From Mucilaginibacter sp. dw_454 (GTDB lineage: Bacteria; Bacteroidota; Bacteroidia; Sphingobacteriales; Sphingobacteriaceae): DNA of 64,000 nt. Below the pieces are notes generated by a model. It was given only the letters and a program-made list of their open reading frames with translations, was not told the origin of the DNA and searched no databases. The DNA lies in NCBI RefSeq assembly GCF_018449775.1, contig NZ_JAAVVB010000001.1, forward strand, positions 434,001 to 498,000, written 5' to 3'. Of this stretch, positions 27,334 to 36,303 are shown one piece after another (the first letter of the stretch is position 1; each line of letters starts with the position of its first letter). Position numbers and translations under genes: made by a program.

Positions 27334-28407
27334 ATGAAATATCTACTTACAAGTATTGTTTGCCTTTTGCTGGCCTTAAATGTTAAAGCCCAGGAAACCT
27401 ATAGCATCGTCGGCTCCGTCAAAAACCAAAAAGGAGAGGTGCTGGCATCGGCAACTGTATTTATAGCCGGGTCAGAAAAAGCTGCTGCCAGCGATGCCGA
27501 GGGCCGTTTTAGGTTTAATGGATTAACACCGGGCACCTACCAGGTGGTGGTTAATATGCTGGGCTATGAGTCGGCAAAGCAAAACGTAATTTTAAAAAAT
27601 GCAGCCGAAACGGTTTCTATAACCCTGGCGACAAAGACGATCTTGCTGAATGACGTTAACATTGGTAAATCGGACCGAAAAAAACAGATCAAGATATTTA
27701 CCGATGCTTTTATGGGCGAGTCATCCAACGTTAAATATTGCAAAATATTAAATCCGGACCTGCTGGAATTCTCTACCGCCAAAGGGACATTAAAAGCAAC
27801 CACTTCTGATTTCCTGATCATTGAGAATAATGCCTTGGGCTATCGTATTAAATACCTGCTTAAAACTTTCTCGCACCAGGAGGCCCAGGATTTAACTTAT
27901 TATGATGGCGATTACAGCTTTGAACAGATGAAGGGTACGCCCCAGCAACAGCAAAAATGGGAAAAGGCCAGGCAAGAGGCTTATGAAGGCTCGTTGATGC
28001 ATTACCTGCGTTCATTATATGCCGGCACCACAAGGCAGGAAGGATTTTTGGTTTACAAAATAGTGAGTTCGATTTTCCCGATAGTGATTGAAACCATACC
28101 TATCCCTGCAGAGCAAATTATTAAAAGATCAGAGACAAGCCTGATAACCTTTAGGTACGATGCGCGGTTTTATATTGTGTATGATAAAAAGAAAGCCGCC
28201 AAGCCAGACCCAACCCATGTTGGTACAGATGAGCTTAATAATTTATACTATTACGGCTCTATTTTTAATACCGATGCCCGTGTAGATAGCCGTGGTAGTT
28301 TTACCAATTATGACCACATATTTATACAGGGATTTTGGGGGCGTAAACGCGTAGCCGACCAACTGCCATGGGAGTATATGCCGCCGGCGGTTGACCACAA
28401 GAATTAA
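27334..28407 (+). CDS. Carboxypeptidase-like regulatory domain protein, exported (paralogue 2)
   Basis: 357 residues, with a signal peptide ending KAQ. The order of parts is the same as in the upstream gene: ATVFIAGSEKAAASDAEGRF, GTYQVVVNMLGYESAKQN, TSDFLIIENNALGYRIKYLL and FEQMKGTPQQQQKWEKAR. The two differ mainly in the 200-300 region, and this one has a shorter linker before the second domain. Together they probably form one transcript; which substrate or surface process they serve is not visible. Confidence 0.85.
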   Translation: MKYLLTSIVCLLLALNVKAQETYSIVGSVKNQKGEVLASATVFIAGSEKAAASDAEGRFRFNGLTPGTYQVVVNMLGYESAKQNVILKNAAETVSITLATKTILLNDVNIGKSDRKKQIKIFTDAFMGESSNVKYCKILNPDLLEFSTAKGTLKATTSDFLIIENNALGYRIKYLLKTFSHQEAQDLTYYDGDYSFEQMKGTPQQQQKWEKARQEAYEGSLMHYLRSLYAGTTRQEGFLVYKIVSSIFPIVIETIPIPAEQIIKRSETSLITFRYDARFYIVYDKKKAAKPDPTHVGTDELNNLYYYGSIFNTDARVDSRGSFTNYDHIFIQGFWGRKRVADQLPWEYMPPAVDHKN

Positions 28408-28415
28408 TATCAAAC

Positions 28416-28509
28416 TGTCTTTGCGAGGAGGAACGACGAAGCAATCGCAAGGATGCAATGTTCAACAGCTTTTCTACTTGCGATTGCCGCGCTACGCTCG
28501 CAATGACAG
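28416..28509. repeat. Dispersed imperfect palindrome, first of two in tandem
   Basis: TGTCTTTGCGAGGAGGAACG to GCTACGCTCGCAATGACAG. The left end carries CTTTG instead of CATTG. It follows the second paralogue directly. Confidence 0.8.
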
Positions 28510-28517
28510 GCGAACGA

Positions 28518-28596
28518 TTTGTCTTTGCGAGGAGGTACAACGAAGCAATCGCGCGCTGCAAAGTTCGCGATTGCCGCGCTACGCTCGCAATGACAA
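28518..28596. repeat. Dispersed imperfect palindrome, second of two in tandem
   Basis: TTGTCTTTGCGAGGAGGTAC to GCTACGCTCGCAATGACAA. It also has CTTTG, so the two copies probably arose from each other. It lies between converging genes. Confidence 0.8.
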
Positions 28597-28627
28597 TTTT
28601 TACAGTGTCGGCATGAAAAAAGAGGGT

Positions 28628-29749
28628 CTACAACTTCGTAAACCAACCCTTTTTCCAAAAAACAATAACCTGTATCACACCAATCAGCAACATACCGCCC
28701 AGTGCATAAACATACCCATGCGGCGAGTAAAGCTCAGGCATATTAGCCGGCATTACTTTATTGGTTGCAGGGTCTGTACGTGAAAAGTTCATCCCGTAAA
28801 TACCGGCCACAAACGTCAGCGGTATGAATATTACGGAAATGATGGTGAGCACCTTCATGATCTCATTCATGCGGTTACTTACCAACGACAGGTATAAGTC
28901 AATAATGCTACTGGAAATCTCCTTGTAATTTTCAATCAGGTCCATTACCTGTATGCAATGGTCGTAAGCATCTTTCAAAAACATTTTTACCTCGGCAGTC
29001 ACCAGTGGGTGTTCGCTGCGTAAAATGTCGTTGATCTTGTCGCGCTCCGGCCAGGTAATCCTACGCAGGATGATCAGCGTGCGTTTAAGCTGCTGCGCAT
29101 CGTACATAATGGTTTTATCGGCATTGGTATACAAACGGTCTTCTACACCATCCAGTTCGTCACCAATATGAGCCAGTAACACAAAATACGTATCAATGAT
29201 GGTGTCGTTTAGTGCATAGCACATATAACCAGGGCCGGCCGTGCGTATGGCGCCCTTGCCGGCTGCTAAACGTGCTTTTACACCTTCAAAATGTTCGTCG
29301 TGTGTTTCTTCAAAACTGATGATCATGTTTGATTTTACCAGAGCCGAGAATTGGTTATTACACAGTTCGTTATCGGCGGTAAAGTAAATCTGACGGCTTA
29401 CGCTAAAAACATAATCATCATACTCATCAAATTTAGGGCGTTGGTGGGTATTGGTTATATCTTCTAAAACCAGCGAGTTGATATTGAGCAAGCTGCCTAT
29501 ATCTTCGATCAGTTTTTGATCATTCAAGCCTTTGATCTGTATCCAATGTGTGTGGTCCTTACATTTTTTAAACTGTTCCAGGATCACCTTCATATCGTGT
29601 CCATCGGCAGTTATCAGTTCTTTTTCATTATAAGAGTAAACGGTGATGATAGGCTTTAAAGCGTCATCGGCAATGGTAATGGCACCGGGGCGTTCGCCCA
29701 CGTTTTGATGTTTAACAGTTCTGTACCGTACTCTTTTTATATGACCCAT
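28628..29749 (-). CDS. corA: CorA family magnesium/cobalt transporter
   Basis: 373 residues. A large soluble N-terminal domain is followed by two C-terminal membrane helices. The pore signature Gly-Met-Asn is seen as IYGMNF (residues 319-321), followed by a loop rich in acidic and polar residues and the last helix (GMLLIGVIQVIVFWKKGWF). It passes Mg2+ through a pentameric channel. The start ATG overlaps the stop of the WbqC-like gene (TAATG), so the two are translated together. Length is near the usual 320-370. Confidence 0.94.
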   Translation of the reverse strand: MGHIKRVRYRTVKHQNVGERPGAITIADDALKPIITVYSYNEKELITADGHDMKVILEQFKKCKDHTHWIQIKGLNDQKLIEDIGSLLNINSLVLEDITNTHQRPKFDEYDDYVFSVSRQIYFTADNELCNNQFSALVKSNMIISFEETHDEHFEGVKARLAAGKGAIRTAGPGYMCYALNDTIIDTYFVLLAHIGDELDGVEDRLYTNADKTIMYDAQQLKRTLIILRRITWPERDKINDILRSEHPLVTAEVKMFLKDAYDHCIQVMDLIENYKEISSSIIDLYLSLVSNRMNEIMKVLTIISVIFIPLTFVAGIYGMNFSRTDPATNKVMPANMPELYSPHGYVYALGGMLLIGVIQVIVFWKKGWFTKL

Positions 29750-30360
29750 TATAAGTAGTTTATTGTTTGCGGCCCCTGGTTAAACAGCAGGTCTATGATG
29801 CTTAAGTTTTTGATAAAGCCGTTGCGTTCTTCAAAAACCTGAAAATAGGGTTTTTGTTCGATATCATACGCTTTTTTGGCGCTGATGGCGTCGCGCAAAT
29901 CTTCTAATTGCGGATATTGGGCCTCGTAGGTTTCGGTATATTTTAGTTCGATGGGTAGTTTGACAAACTTTAGGATCATCTGCAGCATCTGTTCGTTATA
30001 ATCAAACAAATAATCAAACTTCTTTTGATAAAACGGCGCAAAATCATCCTCATAATACTCAAAATAAGCCGACCGGCGATAGCAGGTTTCCAGGCTCATC
30101 CAGTGCAGGCGCTGCCATTTAAAATCGTAGCTGATTTTAACATCGGTTACCTTGGTATGTATTTTTGAGCCTTTAACTACAGGCACAGTTAGCGTCAACA
30201 TACCGTCCGGCGAGTAAATATTGGCCCGGTTACGGTAGGTTTGTTTTGGAAAATGTTCATCGCGCTCTATCAGTATATCAGGCTTATGCGCCTTAAACGA
30301 CGAGAAATATGCAACCGGCGGAAGATAAAATAGGGGCAATACAGCGCCTTTGTCAATCAT
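29749..30360 (-). CDS. WbqC family protein
   Basis: 203 residues when started at 30360 (MIDKGAVLPLFYLPPVAYFS); the longer open frame from 30417 has no counterpart in the family and overlaps the divergent gene. FPKQTYRNRANIYSPDGMLTLTVPV and YRRSAYFEYYEDDFAPFY are typical WbqC blocks. WbqC-like proteins are linked to polysaccharide or glycan modification; the biochemical role is not settled. Its 3' end is joined to corA by TAATG. Cytosolic. Confidence 0.88.
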   Translation of the reverse strand: MIDKGAVLPLFYLPPVAYFSSFKAHKPDILIERDEHFPKQTYRNRANIYSPDGMLTLTVPVVKGSKIHTKVTDVKISYDFKWQRLHWMSLETCYRRSAYFEYYEDDFAPFYQKKFDYLFDYNEQMLQMILKFVKLPIELKYTETYEAQYPQLEDLRDAISAKKAYDIEQKPYFQVFEERNGFIKNLSIIDLLFNQGPQTINYL

Positions 30361-30395
30361 ATAAATTATGTTTGTAGTATAAACCTCCAAAAATA

Positions 30396-31265
30396 ATGAT
30401 AAATAAAGGGCTTTCAAGGTTAGGGACAGTCTTTTTATACCTGATCTCGTTGTTGCCCTTTTGGCTGCTTTATTTAGTAGCCGATATCTTGTTCGTGGTA
30501 CTTTATTATGTCATCGGTTATCGCCGGCGGGTAACCCAAGAAAACCTGCGCAATGCTTTCCCTGAAATGACCGATGCCGAGCGGGCGGACATCGAGAAGA
30601 AATACTATCATTACCTGGCAGATTTGATTTTGGAAACCATCAAAATGACCAGCATATCAAAAAGCGAATTGCAGCGCCGCGTGGTTTGTACCAACCCTGA
30701 AATTGTTAAAAATTATGAGGCCGCCGGCAAAAGTGTTACCGCTGTGGCGGGACATTATTGCAACTGGGAGTGGGCCGGATTGGAGTTTAGCATTGATACC
30801 CGTTTGTTTGTGATCTACAAAAACCTGGGTAACCAGGTCTTTGATCAGTTCTTTATAAAAATGCGCTCTCGCTTTGGCGCCGTGGTGGTGCCAATGGGGC
30901 AGGCCCTGCGCTCTTCTGTCGCCCATAAAAACGAGTTTACGGTATCGGTATATGCCGGCGATCAAACACCTCCGTTAGAGACTGCCAATTATTTTACAGA
31001 GTTTATGAATCAGCCTACGGCGGTTTTTTTGGGGATTGAGAAGATTGCCAAGCTGATAGATTCGGCCGTAATATTTTACGATATGAAACGGGTGAAACGC
31101 GGTTATTATACCTATACGATAGTGCCGTTGATGGAGAAGTCAAAGGAATCTGCAACGCATGAAATTACCGAGGCTCATGTTAAATACCTGGAAACTATGA
31201 TTCGCCGCGAGCCGCAGTACTGGCTATGGTCGCACCGCCGGTGGAAATTTACCCAACGGGGCTAA
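30396..31265 (+). CDS. LpxL-like lysophospholipid acyltransferase (paralogue 1)
   Basis: 289 residues. One N-terminal membrane helix (VFLYLISLLPFWLLYLVADILF) is followed by the acyltransferase core. The catalytic H-x4-E is in GHYCNWEWAG. EKIAKLIDSAVIFYDMKRV and WLWSHRRWK are the conserved end blocks of Bacteroidota lipid A late acyltransferases. It probably adds secondary acyl chains to lipid A at the inner membrane. TATGTTTG at 30367-30374 fits the -7 box of this phylum. A sister gene follows 91 bases later. Confidence 0.92.
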   Translation: MINKGLSRLGTVFLYLISLLPFWLLYLVADILFVVLYYVIGYRRRVTQENLRNAFPEMTDAERADIEKKYYHYLADLILETIKMTSISKSELQRRVVCTNPEIVKNYEAAGKSVTAVAGHYCNWEWAGLEFSIDTRLFVIYKNLGNQVFDQFFIKMRSRFGAVVVPMGQALRSSVAHKNEFTVSVYAGDQTPPLETANYFTEFMNQPTAVFLGIEKIAKLIDSAVIFYDMKRVKRGYYTYTIVPLMEKSKESATHEITEAHVKYLETMIRREPQYWLWSHRRWKFTQRG

Positions 31266-31356
31266 AGGTTAAATTAATGTCAAAAAATCAAGCGCCGGTT
31301 AGTTAAGCCAACCTTTGTTTTGAGGTGATGTTTAAGTTTGTAAAAACTTTTACCTG

Positions 31357-32247
31357 GTGCTAAAAAACGGACTACTGCGCATAGCAATCTTTATTTTATA
31401 CTTTATTTCTTTACTGCCCTTTTGGGCGCTTTTTGCGTTTTCCGATTTTCTGTATGTGATTCTTTATTACGTGATCCGTTATCGCCGCAAGGTAATTTAT
31501 GAAAATATCAGGAACTCATTTCCCGAAAAAAGCGAAAAAGAAATTGATCAGATAGCCCGCAAATTTTACCACTACTTTGTCGATATGGTTTTGGAGACGG
31601 TTAAATCGCTCACCATATCAGAAAAACAATTGCGCCGCCGCGTGGTACTGACTAACCCTGAAGTAATTACCCACTATTATGTGCAGGGGCGCAGCCTGGT
31701 GGCTATTGGCGGGCACTATTGCAACTGGGAGTGGGCCGGCTTAAATTTTCCGTTTTATACCGATAAAAAGTTTTTGATAGTGTATAAGCCATTATCAAAT
31801 GCCATATTTGACAAATTTTTTTACCGTATCCGAAGCAGTTTTGGCACTGTACCGGTAGCCATGAACAGAGCAATGCGCGAGTTGGCCCGGTTAAGAAATG
31901 AACAGCCGGCAATAGGCTTGCTGGGCGATCAAACACCATCGCGAGAGGAGTTAGATTACTTTGTTGATTTTTTAAACCAAAAAACTCCTGTATTTTTGGG
32001 CGTTGAAAAAATTGCGCGTACCACCAACAGCGTTGTTCTTTATTATGACATGGTGCGTGTAAAAAGGGGGTATTATACATACACGTTGCATACCTTATTT
32101 GAAGAACCACAACAAACACAAGAATACGAGATCACTAAAGCACACGTGAAATTTCTGGAAGACATTATTAAACGAGCCCCTGAATACTGGCTATGGTCGC
32201 ACAGAAGATGGAAGTTTAAGCCGGAGCACGTGAAATATAAAAGATGA
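31357..32247 (+). CDS. LpxL-like lysophospholipid acyltransferase (paralogue 2), GTG start
   Basis: 296 residues. It aligns from end to end with its neighbour: FILYFISLLPFWALFAFSDFLY, GGHYCNWEWAG with the H-x4-E pair, GDQTPSREE and WLWSHRRWKF. The start is GTG at 31357, since the in-frame TAA at 31333 leaves no better choice and the N-terminus then matches the paralogue. It overlaps the GT2 gene by four bases (ATGA). Two adjacent acyltransferases suggest two positions on lipid A or two lipids. Confidence 0.9.
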   Translation: MLKNGLLRIAIFILYFISLLPFWALFAFSDFLYVILYYVIRYRRKVIYENIRNSFPEKSEKEIDQIARKFYHYFVDMVLETVKSLTISEKQLRRRVVLTNPEVITHYYVQGRSLVAIGGHYCNWEWAGLNFPFYTDKKFLIVYKPLSNAIFDKFFYRIRSSFGTVPVAMNRAMRELARLRNEQPAIGLLGDQTPSREELDYFVDFLNQKTPVFLGVEKIARTTNSVVLYYDMVRVKRGYYTYTLHTLFEEPQQTQEYEITKAHVKFLEDIIKRAPEYWLWSHRRWKFKPEHVKYKR

Positions 32248-33284
32248 CCCAACACCCAAAAGTAGCTATAGTGATATTAAACTGGAACGGCTTAAAGCAC
32301 CTGCGCCAGTTCTTGCCTTCTGTACTTTCATCCGTATGGCCCAATTTGGACATTGTTGTTGGCGATAATGCCTCGACTGATGGATCGATCGAGTTTATTC
32401 GCGAAAATTACCCCGGCATTCGCATCATTCAAAATGATGATAACTATGGCTTTACCGGTGGTTATAACCGTGTTTTGGCGCAAGTAGAGGCCGATTATTA
32501 TATCCTGCTAAATTCTGACGTGGAGGTGCCTGCCAACTGGATAGAACCCGTAATAGCCCTCATGGAAAGCGACCCGTTGATTGCCGTAGCCGCACCCAAA
32601 ATAAAAGCTTACGACCAGAAAGATAGCTTTGAGCACGCCGGCGCTGCCGGTGGTTTTATTGACAGCTTTGGCTATCCGTTTTGTCGTGGCCGTATTGTAA
32701 ATGAGGTGGAAAAAGATCATGGGCAGTACGAAGAGTCGGGCGAAGTTTTCTGGGCATCGGGTGCATCTATGTTCATCAAAAAGAAATACTGGGATGAAGC
32801 CGAGGGTTTTGATGAGGAGTTCTTTGCGCACATGGAAGAAATTGACCTTTGCTGGCGACTAAAGAACAGTGGCTACAAAGTGATGTACTGTGCGCAATCA
32901 GAAATTTTTCACGTAGGCGGGGGAACGTTAACCGCCGAGAATCCGTTCAAGACCTATCTAAATTTCAGAAATAATTTACTGCTTATTAAAAAGAACCTGC
33001 CGTTTTGGAAAGGTTTTATTGTGATAACCGCCAGATACTTCCTGGACTTTGCAGCCTTACTGCGCTTTTTAACCGAAGGTAAGCGCAAAGATGCCGGTGC
33101 CGTTAGCCGTGCGCATCGTTATTTTATTGCGCACTTATTTAAAAGCGGTGAGCACGCGTCAAGCACACATCTTAAGAAATATAACGCTAAACTAACCGGC
33201 ATGTACCATGGCAGTATTATGTGGGCCTTTTTTGTTAAGAAACTCCGCAAGTTTACCGACCTGGAACGCAAGCGTTTTTATTAA
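32244..33284 (+). CDS. Glycosyltransferase family 2
   Basis: 346 residues. The GT-A fold is seen: VAIVILNWNGLKHLRQFLPS, GDNASTDGSIEFIRENY and the metal-binding LLNSDVEVP. FDEEFFAHMEEIDLCWRLKN is the rhamnosyltransferase-like acceptor region. C-terminal hydrophobic stretches suggest membrane association. It probably adds a sugar in lipopolysaccharide or capsule synthesis, in line with the two upstream acyltransferases to which it is translationally coupled. It ends with a 4-base overlap against the converging MscS-type gene. Confidence 0.93.
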   Translation: MTQHPKVAIVILNWNGLKHLRQFLPSVLSSVWPNLDIVVGDNASTDGSIEFIRENYPGIRIIQNDDNYGFTGGYNRVLAQVEADYYILLNSDVEVPANWIEPVIALMESDPLIAVAAPKIKAYDQKDSFEHAGAAGGFIDSFGYPFCRGRIVNEVEKDHGQYEESGEVFWASGASMFIKKKYWDEAEGFDEEFFAHMEEIDLCWRLKNSGYKVMYCAQSEIFHVGGGTLTAENPFKTYLNFRNNLLLIKKNLPFWKGFIVITARYFLDFAALLRFLTEGKRKDAGAVSRAHRYFIAHLFKSGEHASSTHLKKYNAKLTGMYHGSIMWAFFVKKLRKFTDLERKRFY

Positions 33285-35770
33285 GCCTTTGATTCCGGCG
33301 GTGGTATGATACCTAACGTTTTACTATTGTCGCCCATACTAACTGTGGTGCCGTCGGGCAATTTCATATTGATCTCGGTAGCTTTATTCGGCACTTCAAT
33401 ACCTTCTTTTTTGAATGTCGCATAAATATCGCCCAATACCGCGCTTTTAAGCTGCAGCCACTGGTTAATATCTGCCGCCCAGAATAACACCCTGAAATCA
33501 ACCGAGCTTTCGCTCAGGTTATGCACAAAGATCAGCGGCTCAGATTCTTTCATAATGTCTTCGCGACGATTCAGAATATCTTTAAGCAGTTGTTTTACCT
33601 TTTCTATTTCGGTGCCATAAGCTACACTGACGATCAGCTCGACACGGCGGTTGTTGTTGCTCAGTGTCCAGTTAATTACGTGGTGCGAAATCAGGTCGCC
33701 ATTAGGTATAATCACTTCGGCACCATCGGCCGTAGCAATTTTGCTGGCGCGGATACCGATTTCTTTAATAGTTCCGGAGCGGCTGTCGACCTCAATGATA
33801 TCGCCTATCTGCACCGGCTTTTCAAACGCCAGGATAATACCCGACACCAGGTTATTTACGATGTTCTGCAAGCCGAAACCTATACCTATACCGAAGGCAC
33901 TGATGATGATGGTAATCTTATCCAACGGGAAATTGGATGCAAACACAGCCAGGAAAAATCCCAGGGTAAATACACCTATCCTAATCAATAGGGTCGAGGT
34001 GCGGTTTTTCTTTTTTAATGATTCGATATCAGAGCGCTGCGCCGAAATATCATAAAAATAACTGATGATATTTGACAGTACGGATGATAACCAGATCACC
34101 GCGATGAAAATCACAAAGCCCCCAAAGGTAAATGAAGCGCCGGCTACCGTGTGGGCCTGGTTAAGGATATTGCTGATGTAATCGGTAGCAGCATCGTCTA
34201 TATTCAAATTTTGGAAGAGGAAGAATAACCACAGCGCCGCGGCACCAAGCGTTAAGATCTTTCTGAATTTTGTCTGTAAAATAGCATGGTCTATCCAACT
34301 GATAATGCTGTCATCATCTTTTTGGGTATGGAATTGTAATAAAAGCCCCTGGCTTATGATCTCCACAACAAAATATAAGCTCACCAATAACCACAGGTTG
34401 TAAGTAGCTGTAATGGCCAGGATCTTTGCTAAACTGAATCTGCCGCTAACATCACAAATGATTGCAAGCAGTTGGAGCGCGATAAATATTTTTAGTATCC
34501 ACAGTGTGTTTTTGGGATAATGCGTTGGGGCTGCAAAAACTTTTTTATGAAACCGGTAAGCTATGATAACGCCGATTATAGTCAACACCAGGATCACCAA
34601 TCTATCGAGGTTGGTAATCTGCACCAGCATGTTACTGGCGCTATATACAATCGTTATAAAAAATAAACCTCTAAGCGCTCTGAAAACCTCAGGATTAAAC
34701 ACCCGTTTTGTCAGCATCAATACCAATATCAGCGATAGCAGAAAAAATATCTCCAAAAAAACTACCGGTGGGTGATCGTAAAAATAAGGGACAATTACTA
34801 CAGGCACTAATAGCGCAGATATTACCGGGTATTTATAGATCAGGTTGGCCTGGCTGGCTATAAGTTCGGTTTCTTCTTTGAAGCGTTTAATTTTTTCGCG
34901 GTTATAAATCACCCAAATAGCCACCAGCAGCAAGAAAAAGGTGCCTATTAGGTGCGTAGTTGTTTCTTTGCTGATAAAATAATTGAGCTGAGTTTTGGTA
35001 AGCGCCAGTGTACCGTTTACCGCTGTTTTGATATTGTTATAGCTTGGATCGATCTGCCACGGGTAACCAAACTCGCCCTCAAAGGCGCGTTCTGCAAAGC
35101 GTTTTACCTTGTCGTCTATCTGGTCGGTTTCGTCAAGCGCGTTGGCGTTAGCTATGGCAACTTTATTTTGCAGGATATTTATTTTAAACAGATTGCGCCT
35201 GTTGGCCGAATCGATAGAGATCCATAATAAAATAACTTCCCTGCGGCGTTCAAAAAACCTGGCCCTCAATATACTGTCGCTGGGGATAGTTTTAATCAGG
35301 ACAGAATCTGTGTGGAACTTAATTAAATCCTTTTGGTTTTGTACCAGCTTGTCGTTTATCGCATCCAGATCGCCTTGCCAATCATCAAGTGAGCTTTGAA
35401 TATGATCAAGATTATTGCGTAATACAAAAAGATATCTTAAAGTGCTGGCTTTGTGTGTATTTGCCTGGTCCTTTATTTTATTAAGTCGTCTTAAAATAGA
35501 TGGTACCCGGGTGGCGACATCAGTGGTATCCAGGCCATCGGCAAAATCATTCCTGATCTGGACAAAGCTGCTGTTGTATGTTTCAAGGTGTTGCAACAGG
35601 GTGCTTACCGAAGTATCTGCTCCGTTAAAAACACGCAATACCGAGTCGCGCGCACGCATGGCTTTGCGTTGCCTGGCGCTGGCAGATTTTAACTTTTGTG
35701 CATTCGCATCAACGCAAAAAACAGAAAGTAGAACGGCGATAAATAATATAGGTCTTAATATTTTCTGCAT
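33281..35770 (-). CDS. MscS family mechanosensitive channel, large
   Basis: 829 residues. A signal peptide ends near VDANAQ. A long periplasmic coiled-coil region (about 25-260) is followed by about ten membrane helices. The MscS core is at residues about 590-760, with FGIGIGFGLQNIVNNLVSGI (TM3, Gly/Ala-rich), RSGTIKEIGIRASKIATADG and NGDLISHHVINWTLSN, the usual cytosolic beta domain. It opens under membrane tension to release solutes in osmotic downshock. The periplasmic extension is like MscK-type channels. Monocistronic, facing the GT2 gene. Confidence 0.92.
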   Translation of the reverse strand: MQKILRPILFIAVLLSVFCVDANAQKLKSASARQRKAMRARDSVLRVFNGADTSVSTLLQHLETYNSSFVQIRNDFADGLDTTDVATRVPSILRRLNKIKDQANTHKASTLRYLFVLRNNLDHIQSSLDDWQGDLDAINDKLVQNQKDLIKFHTDSVLIKTIPSDSILRARFFERRREVILLWISIDSANRRNLFKINILQNKVAIANANALDETDQIDDKVKRFAERAFEGEFGYPWQIDPSYNNIKTAVNGTLALTKTQLNYFISKETTTHLIGTFFLLLVAIWVIYNREKIKRFKEETELIASQANLIYKYPVISALLVPVVIVPYFYDHPPVVFLEIFFLLSLILVLMLTKRVFNPEVFRALRGLFFITIVYSASNMLVQITNLDRLVILVLTIIGVIIAYRFHKKVFAAPTHYPKNTLWILKIFIALQLLAIICDVSGRFSLAKILAITATYNLWLLVSLYFVVEIISQGLLLQFHTQKDDDSIISWIDHAILQTKFRKILTLGAAALWLFFLFQNLNIDDAATDYISNILNQAHTVAGASFTFGGFVIFIAVIWLSSVLSNIISYFYDISAQRSDIESLKKKNRTSTLLIRIGVFTLGFFLAVFASNFPLDKITIIISAFGIGIGFGLQNIVNNLVSGIILAFEKPVQIGDIIEVDSRSGTIKEIGIRASKIATADGAEVIIPNGDLISHHVINWTLSNNNRRVELIVSVAYGTEIEKVKQLLKDILNRREDIMKESEPLIFVHNLSESSVDFRVLFWAADINQWLQLKSAVLGDIYATFKKEGIEVPNKATEINMKLPDGTTVSMGDNSKTLGIIPPPESKA

Positions 35771-35843
35771 TTTAAGGGGCTAAAGCACAATTTTTAATGG
35801 TGATAGTTTACTACGGCAATGACAACAAAACGCTCAAAATGTT

Positions 35844-36263
35844 TTATTTAACGGTCAAACTCTCAATAGCCAGGCGGTAGCTGTCCATACCAAAACCGGC
35901 AATAACACCTTTGCAACTGGCGGCAAGCATGCTATGGTGCCTAAATTCCTCGCGTTTATAAACGTTAGAGATATGCACCTCCACAACCGGCGTATTAATG
36001 GCGGCAATGGCATCGGCAATAGCTACCGAGGTATGGGTATAAGCGCCTGCATTTAATACCACGCCATCAAAACTGAACCCAATTTCATGCAGTTTATTGA
36101 TGATCTCGCCTTCTACATTGCTTTGGTAGTAAGCTATATTCAACTCCGGATAACGCGTTTTTAACGTTTCCAGGTAGCTCTCAAAGCTGGCATCGCCATA
36201 AATAGATTTCTCGCGAACGCCCAGTAAGTTTAAATTTGGGCCGTTTATTATCTGTATATTCAT
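35844..36263 (-). CDS. aroQ: Type II 3-dehydroquinate dehydratase
   Basis: 139 residues. IINGPNLNLLGVREKSIYG opens the family, with Tyr in IYG as the catalytic base region; VLNAGAYTHTSVAIADAI and VVEVHISNVYKREEFRHHS hold the other active-site residues. GVIAGFGMDSYRLAI ends it. It dehydrates 3-dehydroquinate in the shikimate pathway as a dodecamer. It is divergent from xerD with 40 bases between. TAAGTTTG is present on this strand just before the start, but too near for a normal leader. Confidence 0.96.
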   Translation of the reverse strand: MNIQIINGPNLNLLGVREKSIYGDASFESYLETLKTRYPELNIAYYQSNVEGEIINKLHEIGFSFDGVVLNAGAYTHTSVAIADAIAAINTPVVEVHISNVYKREEFRHHSMLAASCKGVIAGFGMDSYRLAIESLTVK

Positions 36264-36303
36264 TAGCTCAAACTTAAGTATAAAACATTAAATCTAAAAT
36301 CAA

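Noticed and set aside
28391..28783. 130-codon frame between the carboxypeptidase-like gene and corA
   Set aside because: It consists of two tandem palindromes and antisense corA sequence; typical repeat-derived residues (RLPRYARND) recur in all such frames.
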